This document shows positions 45,600 through 54,845 of a stretch of 64,000 nucleotides of DNA, one piece after another. The position numbers were made by a program, and so were the translations under genes. Numbering within the stretch: position 1 is the stretch's first letter; every line of letters begins with the position of its first letter. The DNA lies in assembly GCF_963678635.1 (NCBI RefSeq), contig NC_087064.1, forward strand, positions 41,261,165 through 41,325,164, given 5' to 3'. The notes beneath the pieces were generated by a model. The model had not been told where the DNA came from and did not search any database. It saw nothing but the letters and a program-made list of their open reading frames with translations. The DNA comes from Symsagittifera roscoffensis (lineage: Eukaryota > Xenacoelomorpha > Acoela > Convolutidae).

Positions 45600-46501
45600 G
45601 GTGTAAAACGTGAATTTTTTTAGACTGAACATTTTGTCTATAACAACTTTTTGATAAATTTTGTTATGTTTTTTTATCTCGGTTAAAAATCCATCCTGTA
45701 TGGCTTCCAGAGGCTAATTTTAGGATTTGGGGATGGTGAAAACGATCTTCATCATGAGTGTGAAGTCGTAGATTATAACAAATTGAATCGTTGTTTGGTT
45801 GACAATAACCTTGAGCGTTTTTTGCTGTGAACATTATTGGTTTACGTGGTTTTTGGTTAAAAATCATTTCATATGGTATAGCCCAAGAGTTGTTGTGATT
45901 TGTGAATTGTATTCTAATGGAAACAACTTTACGTCTGTTGACCATTCGGTGTATTTTTTATCATCTCCGTTTATAATACATCGGAGGTACTCTTGTAACG
46001 AACCGTTCATGCCTTCAACTAGTCCATTTGTCCATAGGGCATGGGATATTCTAGTTTTATGTTTTATATTATAGAGGTGGCATAATGTTATGATTTCATT
46101 ATTGATAGATTCTGTTCAATTGTCTGTGACAAGGATTTCTGGTAGTCCACATTTAGCTATCCAGTATTCGTGAAGTGTTGTGTATGCATAACAAGCGTTA
46201 CAATGAGGTACAGGATTGAGTGCTAAATAATGCGTAATGCATCAACTATTACCATGATATACGAGTTTCCTTCTGAGAAGAATGACATAGGGCCTTTGTT
46301 GACGAATGAAATTCTGTGTTTGAAATAGACACTTTGTTCTTTAAAGTCTTGTTTTTCCGCTAATTGTTTTTGATGTGGAAAAGGTTTGTTTAATTGACAC
46401 GCTATGCAATCGTTGCATAAAACTTTTATCCAAATTGGTGCATTTGGAAAGCAAACGTTTTGGGTGAAGTTTGAATATGTTTTTTTCTTCTGAACCTGCA
46501 T
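45600..46501 (-). pseudogene. Integrase remnant of the inverted gypsy fragment
   Basis: The first piece (46501-46223) holds the zinc-binding CNDCIACQLNKP and the core start GPMSFFSEGNSYIMVIVDA. Continuing in other frames are LVTDN (second Asp context, about 46130), LVEGMNGSLQEYLR (Glu context, about 46010-45970) and a C-terminal tail to about 45600. It parallels 13900-15060 block for block. Confidence 0.75.
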
Positions 46502-47286
46502 ATCCTTTTATTGTTAGAGTGAAATGCAACTAAAATTAAGCTTAATGAGAGGCAGGGTACTTTTGTTTCAGGAGTATAATATTCTAAGAGATCAGAATTG
46601 TCGTTGATCGTCGTACTATTAAATTTTCGGAAAAATCGAAGCAAGGTTTTTTCCCTAAAATTGTGATGTCAGCTTTTATTGGTTGTTTTAAAATTGTCCC
46701 AAGTTTAAGTTGTCTGATGAGAGGGTCGAAACTTTTGAATTTTTGTATCAATTGAAATGTCTTTGTTTCGATGTTTTGAAGAAAAAAAATTTGAATTTCC
46801 TTTTTTGAGAATGTTGTATTATCCAAGGGGTCTTGTAAATTGAATATCTCATTTTTGGTTGAAATCGGAGAATGGGGAGGGGGCAGTGGGGGGCTGGGGT
46901 TGGCAAATTAAAGTTGTCTGTTTTGTTTTCTTTTTCTAATAATGGGAATAAATTATTTCGGTGTGTTTTTTGTTTAGACGTCTTCTGTTGTGTATTGTTT
47001 TTACCCATGATGAGTATGGTATTGGTTTGCAAGTACCGTCTCCTAATAAATCTACTTCACAGTGGTTCTTTTGACAGTCCAGATATAATGTGAGGTTCCT
47101 TATGTGTTTATATGCGTAATATCAGAGTGAATTTTTACTGCGTATTTACACTCCAATTGTGATGTTTCGTCTTTTGCAAGGAAGAATTTTGTTTTGTGTT
47201 ATTTCTTCGGTTGTTTTTCGTGTTAGTAGTTCACGTGGAGTGTTTCGACTAAGTGTATCTGGTAAGGCAAGGTTTTTGCCTGCTGT

Positions 47287-47318
47287 ACAGGCGCAGGCAA
47301 GGTTTTGCCTGCGCCTGT
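47287..47318. repeat. Perfect 14-bp-arm GC-rich hairpin inside pol
   Basis: ACAGGCGCAGGCAA, loop GGTT, TTGCCTGCGCCTGT. Just before it (about 47262-47279) a smaller palindrome, AGGCAAGGTTTTTGCCT, shares the same core. The GC-rich composition contrasts with the surrounding T-rich pol, and the paralogous region of the 15.9-kb element lacks it. Confidence 0.8.
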
Positions 47319-47385
47319 AGGTTTGGAAATCTCATTAGGATAAGTTGAAATGTTTGGATTTGACTCCGTGGTTTGGATTTGACTT

Positions 47386-48178
47386 TTAAGTAAACAGGAA
47401 AATTATCGGCTTATGATCTGTAAAAAGAACTGTTGAATGTTCTGATCCAAGGATTATGAATTCATATTCTGTTAATGTATCTATTATAACTGCACATTCT
47501 CTCATAAGGGTAGAGAGTCTAAATTCTGCTTGTGTAAAAAGTCTCAAATTTGCTGATATAAGGTTCTGATATAAAAGTGCTGCTCCGATTCCAAAGTTAG
47601 ATTCGTTGCACATAGCGTAGAAAGGTTGATCTGGGTCTGGGATTGTGTTTGAGATTTGTTCTGTGAGGAGAGCTTTTATTTCGTCAAAGCTTTTTGATGT
47701 TCTAATGTCCATTCAAAGTTATTTAGTCGTCGGAGAATATTATGAAATGGTCTTAGATATAATTGTGTTTTATTAACGTATTTACTCAAGAAGTTTAACA
47801 TTCCAAGAAGTTCTTGAAGTTTCTTTTTAACAGATGGTAGTTGGAGTTTTATTATTGCATCTATTCGTGATTTCAAAGGTGTAATTTGTTTTGCCTTCAA
47901 TAATGTGTCCAAGGAATTTTACACCAGTAAGGAAAAAATGGGATTTATCTAATTTCATGTTTTCTTTTGGTGATGTTTGTCCAATACTTTTAATATTTCT
48001 TGTTTAGTTTCTGACTGCATGAAGACATCGTCCAAATAAGTTAATACATTTATGCTAAGAAGGAGTGGTCTAAAAAAAATTTACTCATAAATGCTGAAAA
48101 CGCTGCTGGTCTTATTGATATACCATAGAATAGTCTATTAAATTCGTTTTGTTGATCTAAAAACGAATTGTATTGATT
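47386..48178 (-). pseudogene. RT (motifs B-E) and RNase H remnant
   Basis: Readable in order on the minus strand: QQNEFNRLFYGISIRPAAFS (motif B region, about 48165-48105), LTYLDDVFMQ (motif C with both Asp, about 48040-48010), LGMLNFLSKYVNKTQLYLRP (connection), FYAMCNESNFGIGAALLYQ (RNase H start; the catalytic Asp of the other copy is Asn here) and FTDHKPIIFLF. Frameshifts lie near 48070 and 47700. Confidence 0.78.
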
Positions 48179-48498
48179 TGAACACATCTCACATCATTTT
48201 ATTCAAACCACCTCGTGATATTCAGCAACTTGATCACCTCGGAAGACAACTTAATGTACCTAAATTTTTACGACAATCGTATGAACTGGCTACAAAGGAC
48301 AGCTTTGGACATCTATTAGTAGATTTAGATCCGCGAACATCAGACTGTCTCAGATACTGTTCAAACATAGCACCACCTGGTCCGTCAATTTTCTATTTGC
48401 CATTAGATAAGGCAGAAGTGACACTCATCACAAATGAACGTGAAAAAAATTATCTATTCTGCAGCACATGGTACAAGTCAACTACGGAGCTTTATTAG
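48178..48498 (+). pseudogene. Packaging-ATPase-like C-terminal fragment (Polinton/adintovirus type?)
   Basis: A 106-codon open frame begins abruptly at the gypsy boundary. It includes HIILFKPPRDIQQLDHLGRQ and then SFGHLLVDLDPRTSDCLRYC and PGPSIFYLP. The pattern H.+LFK.PRD..Q+..L.RQ...+....A......GHLL+DL.P.T+D.LR..., followed by a small acidic/basic end, is what I associate with the C-terminal lobe of A32/FtsK-like packaging ATPases in Polinton and adintovirus-like elements. The N-terminal Walker part is missing. The call rests on remembered family pattern without a search. Confidence 0.4.
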
Positions 48499-48670
48499 AA
48501 AATCATCAAATACTCAAGTTATATCAGTCGTTTGCGAATGCTTGCTCAATGTAGTCAACGGTAATGTGCCTGTTAGTTTTCCAAATCTTAATAATTTCGA
48601 AGAAACATTTAAGATTCTAATCAATCCAAAACCGAGTCTCGAAAAAAAATCAGTCGTTATATTGAGTTAA
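48434..48670 (+). pseudogene. Small frame after the ATPase-like fragment
   Basis: Overlaps the end of the previous frame by 65 bp in another frame. The readable part has VISVVCECLLNVVNGNVPVS and then ILINPKPSLEKKSVVIL. CEC..N+..GN+ followed by a Lys/Ser stretch is a pattern common in small proteins next to such ATPases. Function unknown. Confidence 0.35.
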
Positions 48671-48705
48671 CAAGGATTTTATCTAATCAGACATATACTT
48701 AATTT

Positions 48706-49641
48706 TTGCTTCAAGTATTTGACAGCAGAAAAATGACAGCACACGAGTTAGTTCTGATTCCGAAGCATATTTATATTAGAGAACAACCCCATGCAGCGCA
48801 AAGTTTGCTTGACAACTCAATCAATTATAAAAAACCGCAACTCTCATACTTGAATCGATTAGGACCCCTAAAAGCAACAATAACAACTAATCCCCCAGTT
48901 ATGCCAACCCCCGAAACACTTATCAATGCCACAGCAGACAACAATCAACAAGAACAAGCTCTCCTTCTAACTGAAGATGAGGGAAATGAGATGAGAGTAC
49001 TGAGCTTAATGACGCTTTATCCACTGAACGTATCACGTTACAATTACAAACTGATGGACGAAAACTGAATTAAGCGAGCAAAAAAAAGTTCTGGAAATTA
49101 TTAAAAGTCAGAGCGAGTCAAAATAAACAAAGAAAATGAAGAGCTTCACGTTGATAAAGTTCCAACCGGTCTTAAAGCATCAGTTTTTTTATATGATATA
49201 CAACAGCAAACTAAAAAATTGTACAACCCTGCTTTCATACTTATTTTGAGGTCTCTCAAACTTGACGAACAGTTGGTTATGAACAAGTATGTCAAAGTTG
49301 CGGTTCAGTCAACGACTACGGAACAAGCTGAACAGAGGCAAAGAAGCAGAGGTTCCACAAATTCCCCTTCAACATCTACAGCCCTCCTTTCTCCCAAGAA
49401 ACCGTCGTCAACAAGTTCCAGCTCAAAAAGCATTAAAAGACGCAAAAACAGAAGGACTGTTGCAGACAGTGAAAGAGAACGGTCAGCGCAAAAAACCAAG
49501 CGAGAAGAAGGCGCAGAAGAAGAAGACCCTGAATTGTACGGAACGCCCGATAACGATTCAGATTCTGCAACGACAGAAGACGAAGACAAAAACAAAAATG
49601 GCAAGGTTACACCAGCTGAAGAAAAAACTATTGTAAACTAA
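48706..49641 (+). pseudogene. Hydrophilic protein remnant, unknown (two open pieces)
   Basis: 48706-49068 (120 codons) and 49219-49641 (140 codons) lie in the same frame, separated by two stops near 49068 and 49100. The first contains QLSYLNRLGPLKATITTNPP; the second ends in a Ser/Lys/Arg then Glu/Asp-rich tail (RRKNRRTVADSERERS ... EEGAEEEDPELYGTP). They probably were one protein of the same virus-like element. I do not recognise a domain. Confidence 0.35.
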
Positions 49642-49880
49642 ATTTACAAGTAAAGGTCCAGCATTGTTTGGCAGTGTACAGAAATTAAAGAGGAATCAAA
49701 AACTTGACGAAGTACAGTGAAACATTTTTTACATAGAGCCTGCATATACAAAAAACTATTGTAAACTAAATTTACAAGTAAAGGTCCAGCATTGTTTGGC
49801 AGTGTACAGAAATTAAAGAGGAATCAAAAACTTGACGAAGTACAGTGAAACATTTTTTACATAGAGCCTGCATATACAAA
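49622..49880. repeat. Tandem duplication, 2 x 128 bp
   Basis: The 128 bases from 49622 (AAAAAACTATTGTAAACTAA...) are repeated at 49750-49877 without a difference that I can see. The first copy includes the stop codon of the preceding frame. So exact a copy is recent, or is an assembly artefact. Confidence 0.92.
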
Positions 49881-50314
49881 ATATCGAACAGTTCGTCGCA
49901 GAACACCACGCCTCAAAGTGATAGTTTATGACATAGACGAAATGACATAGGCTATCGGTTGGAATATGTATATGTAGCCCCTGTCAGTCAGTTCTTGATA
50001 TTTAGTGGTCAGACAAAATTGAACAAACATGTAACTAGCTGATAAGCATCAAAGCATATAAACAAGAAAACAAGCTTCTATTACGAAAAAATTCAACATC
50101 TCTCTCTCTCTCCGCTGCGAAAATTATTATTGTGCCTATACGTTGCATTGAAGGAAGCAACAATTAAAACTCAACTTTAATTAGATTTTAAATTCATTCT
50201 ACAAAAGCCTATATTATGTGTTCTGAACAATAACTAAAAAGCTTGGTTCTAATCTAATGCTCTTTGCGAAAAACCTTTACCCAGTTACACATGTTCGTTT
50301 CGATGTTCAGCAAG
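49881..50314. other. Intergenic, MARCHF5 3' side
   Basis: The 3' UTR of the minus-strand MARCHF5-like gene should lie here. A CT microsatellite is at 50099-50112. No gene. Confidence 0.5.
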
Positions 50315-51391
50315 CTAATCAGTCGGAAAAATGTCCAAGTCTTCGTTCACTTCGTCGGAATGGTATTCGGTAACACCGCCAGTATCAAACTCAAACTCAG
50401 CTGTCATCACTGCTTCGTCCTCCACATGTGACATCGTACTCTCTGACTCTGATTCACAGTGATCTTCCGGTTCCGGGTCAGTATAGTCCTCGATTTGTCT
50501 TTTCAAAGTCCTCAAAAACTGTTGTTGCCTGAAGTACATTTTCAGCACACCTTTGCAAACCACAAAGCTAAGTCCCCCAAGTAGTGTTCTTTGCAAGCTC
50601 GTTTGTACGTTTTGGAAGAACACTTTCCCAAATAAAAGAGAAATGGTTGGCAATACTAGAGCACCACATAGAACTCGAGTAGCACTTACAGGATCAGATA
50701 TGATGGCTGCCTCTACTGGGTCACGCGCAGCTTGCTGAGATGTCATCTGTCCCGTAGTGAGATCTCGTTGGTATGGGAATGTTCCTCTATGTGATGCATG
50801 AAAAAAATCCATCACACGTTTCGAATGTTTCCGCCATAACTTCAAAACTAGGTCTTCCCATTTCACAAGCTTTCCGAGAACCAGGCAAACTGGAATGGCC
50901 GGCATTCCGATAAGTAAAAACAAGGGGTCTCCTTTTTCGAGAAGTTCCAAGCCTTCTCGTGCACCTAAAATTTGCATCAGAGTAAAAGCTCCGTAACTCA
51001 CAGAGGTCCAATATATTGCTCCAGCAGCCACTCCAGCGGATAAAATGGGACAGCTTTTCTGGATCCATTTCTCGTACATTTCTAGAAACCTAATAAAATT
51101 GCTTTGTTTCGGAAAATTTATCACATAAGGGTACGAGCATTGAGGACATGCAACTTTTATGCTCGGATTTCCTCGTTGTTTTTCGTCAATCCAGCGTTGA
51201 AGACAATGTTGATGAACCCACTTTGTTGTATTTCGACATTTGCAAGGTTTGAGCCATCCCCCTGAGTATTCATCAATTGATTCGAAGTCCTCGTCCGTAG
51301 CAAAACAAACCCAGCAACTTCTATTCAAATCTGCAGATGGTTTTCTTTGTGGTGGTAGATGACTTGAGCCCATGGAGCTCCGAGCAGGCAT
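50315..51391 (-). CDS. MARCHF5: MARCHF5-like membrane RING-CH E3 ubiquitin ligase, intronless
   Basis: MARCHF5 (MITOL) is a multi-pass E3 ligase of the mitochondrial outer membrane that controls fission factors and protein quality. The 358-aa frame starts MPARSSMGSSHL at 51391 and has a complete C4HC3 RING-CH: C26, C29, C50, C52, H60, C63, C82, C85 (CWVC ... CKC ... HQHC ... CPQC). Four hydrophobic segments follow at about residues 115-140, 155-175, 236-260 and 265-285, as in the family. The tail after about 300 is long and acidic (DPEPEDHCESESES), making the protein longer than the usual ~280 residues. There is no intron in the coding region, unlike the vertebrate gene. It may be a retrocopy or an ancestrally intronless gene; the frame is fully intact, so it is likely functional. 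Confidence 0.93.
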   Translation of the reverse strand: MPARSSMGSSHLPPQRKPSADLNRSCWVCFATDEDFESIDEYSGGWLKPCKCRNTTKWVHQHCLQRWIDEKQRGNPSIKVACPQCSYPYVINFPKQSNFIRFLEMYEKWIQKSCPILSAGVAAGAIYWTSVSYGAFTLMQILGAREGLELLEKGDPLFLLIGMPAIPVCLVLGKLVKWEDLVLKLWRKHSKRVMDFFHASHRGTFPYQRDLTTGQMTSQQAARDPVEAAIISDPVSATRVLCGALVLPTISLLFGKVFFQNVQTSLQRTLLGGLSFVVCKGVLKMYFRQQQFLRTLKRQIEDYTDPEPEDHCESESESTMSHVEDEAVMTAEFEFDTGGVTEYHSDEVNEDLDIFPTD

Positions 51392-51628
51392 GATTACTAT
51401 CCTTCAGATGCAAGCTTCGTAAGATATGCTCAGATTCCCATGTTATCTACGGAGATATATGATAATGAGTCCAATTAGAAAAAAGAAACAAAGCTGCAAT
51501 TAAATTTACCAAAAATTCTTTTTATTGCTTTTTTCTCAATTTCTATTTTGATACTGAATAACGGAGTGAAGTCTGTATCCAGAAAACCGCGTATTCATAC
51601 TCGTCAGCAGGCAGACAATTACCATATC

Positions 51629-51711
51629 AAACAATCAGAATCGAGACGAGAAAGCAAATTTACGAAATGAAATAAATATTCATTTCTTCCTTGTCTCGAT
51701 TCTGATTGGTT
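51629..51711. repeat. Inverted repeat, 25-bp arms
   Basis: The left arm AAACAATCAGAATCGAGACG is mirrored by CTTGTCTCGATTCTGATTGG in the right arm, and the spacer contains its own small palindrome (GAAATGAAATAAATATTCATTTC-like). A stem of this size is unlikely by chance. Confidence 0.75.
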
Positions 51712-51739
51712 AATTCAGTATTAAAGAAATTTTCGCTAA

Positions 51740-51790
51740 AAAGTAAATTTCAAACGTTTTCGCAACTATGTGCATCGTCAGGATTTTTAC
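51740..51790 (-). ncRNA. Hammerhead-like motif, copy 1
   Basis: On the minus strand: CTGACGA (51781-51775), a small hairpin (GCACATAGTTGC), GAAA (51761-51758), then the palindrome AAACGTTT and GA. The stem II loop differs from the other copies. Stem I start is GA/TC. Confidence 0.5.
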
Positions 51791-52159
51791 AATAAACTAA
51801 TCTAAATGTCGATAAACATCAATTTACAAATGTTAATTACAATAATTCACATACAATTTGGTTCTAAACCATCAAGTTAAAAAATTAGCCAATCACAGTT
51901 GACCTCTAAATTAGTATTAAGATTAAAATACTTTTAACCTCCAAAATAAATTAAACATTTTAAAATTAATTTGTCTGGAAGTTTCTGAGACATAATTTCA
52001 ATTTAGACATGTACGTTTTAAATAAAAAACCAAAAATATTTTGGGACTAAATTTTCAGTGTTAACTCCCTGTGTAACATTCGCCCCGAAGATACATACCG
52101 ACGGAAAATAAAGCTAGGTCCTAAGACGACTGGCTAACGTCTAAACAGAGAATGCGTTA

Positions 52160-52215
52160 AAATTATAAATTCAAACAAACGTTTTCGCACATTTTGTGCA
52201 TCTTCAGGTTTTAAA
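52160..52215 (-). ncRNA. Hammerhead-like motif, copy 2
   Basis: On the minus strand: CTGAAGA (52207-52201), stem II GCACA-AAA-TGTGC, GAAA, AAACGTTT, then GTTT. The bases before CTGA are AAAC, so stem I reads GTTT/AAAC. Position N7 of CTGANGA is A here and C in the others. Confidence 0.55.
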
Positions 52216-52374
52216 AAGTCTAAACTATCTGTACAAAATGATCAAGGATCATAAAAAGTGTCACACACATCATTACTTCAAAATTTTAAAAATTCAACCA
52301 ATCAAAACCTTACAAATATCGCCGAGGTTATTTTTTTTTTCCAAAATTTAACAAAAAGTAGAATAAGAATTTTT

Positions 52375-52428
52375 TTAAATTGTTAATTCAAACGTTTTCG
52401 CACATTTTGTGCATCGTCAGGATATAAA
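52375..52428 (-). ncRNA. Hammerhead-like motif, copy 3 (left PLE end)
   Basis: The minus strand reads CTGACGA (52420-52414), GCACA-AAA-TGTGC, GAAA, AAACGTTT, GA, the same as copy 4. It faces outward, opposite to the PLE coding strand. Confidence 0.55.
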
Positions 52429-52477
52429 ATTTTTTATTTACAATAAAATGATCAAAGATCATGTATGAAATTCATGT

Positions 52478-54539
52478 ATGAAATTCAATGAACTTCACTT
52501 TCTTGCGGACATTGATAATTTTTTATCTGAGCTTAAATCGCAAAAGGTACCAGGTGAAAAATTATGTGAAATTGAAGCTGCTGCAAAATCATACGCTAAA
52601 CGTGTGCGGCAAACACCGTCGGATAGAGGGATTGAGAAAGCCAGGAAGTATTTGAAGGACAATGGTCTCTTGGCAGTCCCATTCGATAAAGGTGTTGGCT
52701 TCGGTGTAATGAAGAAAACGACATATGAAGCTAAACTAACTGAGCTGCTGCAATCGGAACAATTTAGCGAAAAACCAGGTTTAACTGATAGTGTTGTTAT
52801 GAAAATTGAGAAAGACATCAACAAAGAACTGTTGGCCATGAAAAAGAAAGATGAGATCGACGAGGCACTGTATAGTAGGCTTAGGTCCACGGGAGGGCAG
52901 CCAGCTCGATTATATGGATTGGCTAAAGTACATAAGAAAGGAACCTGTCTCCGTCCCGTACTGTCACTGCCAGGGAGCTCATATGAACATCTAAATAAAA
53001 CTTTGGCCAAATTTTTTGACAACATTGAGGGGGCAAACCTTGAGACAAACACACAAATGGCTCGGGAGATCATAGAGAACATAGATCTAGACTATAATGA
53101 GAGTATTATCTCCCTGGATGTCAAAAGCTTGAACACTAATGTCCCACTAAAGGAGGCAATAGATATAGCACTGAGGAAACTGTACGAACAAACTAGTCCT
53201 CCTAAACTGGCACGCGGAACTATGAAGAAATTGTTGAACATGGCTGTAAGTAAGGTGCACTTCAAATGCAATGGTTTATGGTACGTACAAAAGGATTGGT
53301 TGGCAATGGGTGCATCCCTTGCTGTCATTCTTGCCAATTTATGGCTAAAGGAGTACGAATATGCATTAAATGAAGGAAGTACCTGCGTTGACTCAGCTAA
53401 ACGAAAACCGGAATGGCTTATGCCCTGATTGCGAGCGGAGGGTAACATACAGAAGTAAGGGGATCGAATGCGAAGCTTGTTTAAATTGGTACCATTTAAA
53501 GTGTAGTAATGTATCCGACAAAGAATATGAGCAAATCTCTGAAATGGTTTGGTATTGTAAGAGATGTAAAGAGCAGCGAGATCAAGAAAAACCAACAGAA
53601 AATGTCAAAGCGTTCCTAAGATATGTAGATGATATTGTGAGGACGGTAAAGGGGGATCCAGATATAGTGTTAAAAGCAGCTAATGAGCTCCACCCCAACT
53701 TATAATTCACTATCGAAAATCCGGATTCGAACGGAGACTTAGCCTTTCTAGATTTGAACATTAATGTGGACTCACGAAAAAAGGTAACATGTGGATGGTA
53801 TCAAAAACCAACGGATACTGGGACTATCCTTAACTTCAGAAGCTGCGCTCCATTGCAATATAAACGCAATGTAGTTGAGGGTACTGTTCATCGGATTTTT
53901 AGAAGTACATCAACATGGGAAAACTTTGACAAGGCAATGAAGATCAATAAAGAACAATGGGTGGATAATCAATACCCTGAAACATGGTCAGATGGTGTCG
54001 TATTAAGAACGTTGAATAAGATCATCGACCGAAAAACTGACACACGAACAACGGTAACATCAGTCAAGGAAGATCCTTTAAAGGTCAGTGCACCCATTAT
54101 AACATTACAATACCGGGGTAATGCATCAGAGTGGTTTGCTGCCAAACTGCGTCAAAACGCCGGAGCCCAAGTGATATTTACTACGAGAAAGCTCAAGACT
54201 TGCCTACCGTCCCTTAAATCTCCCTTTGCGAAAGATTTGAAATCCAGAGTGGTCTACAAGCTCACATGTAGTGGATGTAATTCCACCTATGTTGGACAAA
54301 CGGTCCGGCATTTGACCACGCGGATTGAAGAGCATCACAAGGAAGATTCGCCAGTAGGGCAACATTTGAGAGAATGTGACAGGGATGGTAAGAGCGCTGA
54401 GCTTAAGTCTGAGATTATAGATCAATCAAGTAACATAGAGAAACTCATCACTCTGGAGACCTTACATATTTGGAAAGAAAGCCCCAGAATTAACACGCGC
54501 GAGGAGTTCAGGAGCAGGGAGCTGACATTAAAATTATAG
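52478..54539 (+). pseudogene. PLE reverse transcriptase with PHD-like insert and GIY-YIG endonuclease
   Basis: Frame 52478-53428 covers RT fingers and palm: LYGLAKVHKKGTCLRPVLSL, motif A SIISLDVKSLNTNVPL and motif B AMGASLAVILANLWLKEYE. After a frameshift (53372-53400) the frame continues with a PHD-like finger (53421-53567), motif C FLRYVDDIVRTV (both Asp present), a stop TAA at 53703-53705 (one base from CAA), then NGDLAFLDLNI and YQKPTDTGTILNFRS. The C-terminal GIY-YIG domain has VVYKLTCSGCNSTYVGQTVR and HLTTRIEEH, and the frame ends at 54539. PLEs use GIY-YIG for target nicking and RT for target-primed copying (family knowledge). The start at 52478 follows the inverted end repeat directly, so some N-terminal sequence may be lost. 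Confidence 0.88.
53421..53567 (+). other. PHD-like C4HC3 zinc finger inside the RT
   Basis: CPDCERRVTYRSKGIECEAC, then LNWYHLKC and, after about 18 residues, WYCKRC. The spacing C-x2-C ... C-x2-C-x4-H-x2-C ... C-x2-C with WYH and a W two before the last Cys pair is the PHD-finger signature. It lies between RT motifs B and C, where PLE RTs normally have only a short linker. Confidence 0.8.
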
Positions 54540-54774
54540 TACATGTTTAAACATGACTAAAATCGCAATTTTTGAAAAAATAAACTGACATGTCAGTTTG
54601 GATAAAACATCAAATCGAAAAATTATGACTCAAGTAACGAAAAAGTATGGAAATTGTCATAATCGATGAAATAATGATTACGTAATAACAGATGTAAAAA
54701 TGTGATTGGTTAAAAAATTTCTAACATGTTCTTTTTGAATTTCATACATGATCTTTAATCATTTTATTGTAAAT

Positions 54775-54834
54775 AAAAAATTTTATATCCTGACGATGCA
54801 CAAAATGTGCGAAAACGTTTGAATTAACAATTTT
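54775..54834 (+). ncRNA. Hammerhead-like motif, copy 4 (right PLE end)
   Basis: CTGACGA (54790-54796), then T, stem II GCACA-AAA-TGTGC (54798-54810), GAAA (54811-54814), stem III as the palindrome AAACGTTT (54813-54820) and predicted cleavage after the last T before GA (54821-54822). Stem I pairs GA with TC (54788-54789), then an internal loop, then AATTTT with AAAATT. This is the layout of a type I hammerhead with a minimal stem III that needs a dimer, as reported for PLEs. One extra T between CTGACGA and stem II departs from the consensus. Confidence 0.6.
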
Positions 54835-54845
54835 AAAAAATTCTT

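Larger units (their letters stand above)
45420..48178 (-). mobile_element. Second gypsy fragment (RT to integrase), inverted
   Basis: A 5'-truncated copy of the same lineage as the 15.9-kb element, on the opposite strand: RT from motif B onward, RNase H and most of integrase. It starts abruptly at about 48178 against Polinton-like sequence and fades out near 45420. No LTR is recognised on either side. Its plus strand is T/G-rich, as expected for an inverted A/C-rich element. Confidence 0.75.
51392..52374. other. MARCHF5 upstream region and PLE debris
   Basis: Holds the expected minus-strand promoter, an inverted repeat (51629-51653 with 51687-51711, core CAATCAGAATCGAGAC) and two isolated hammerhead-like motifs of the Penelope-like family (51740-51790, 52160-52215). 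These are probably ends of older PLE insertions. No gene. Confidence 0.55.
52375..54845 (+). mobile_element. Penelope-like element, nearly intact
   Basis: RT plus GIY-YIG endonuclease on the + strand, bounded by inverted copies of one ~105-bp end sequence (52375-52480 and the reverse complement at 54739-54845). Each end carries a hammerhead-like motif. Flanking repeats, terminal hammerhead motifs, RT without RNase H, and a C-terminal GIY-YIG domain are the known PLE combination. The coding region has only one frameshift and one nonsense codon, so it is young. Confidence 0.88.

Noticed and set aside
52495-53595. Long antisense frames opposite the PLE reverse transcriptase
   Set aside because: Shadows of a long, real coding strand. 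No domain is seen in them, whereas the + strand has RT motifs in order.
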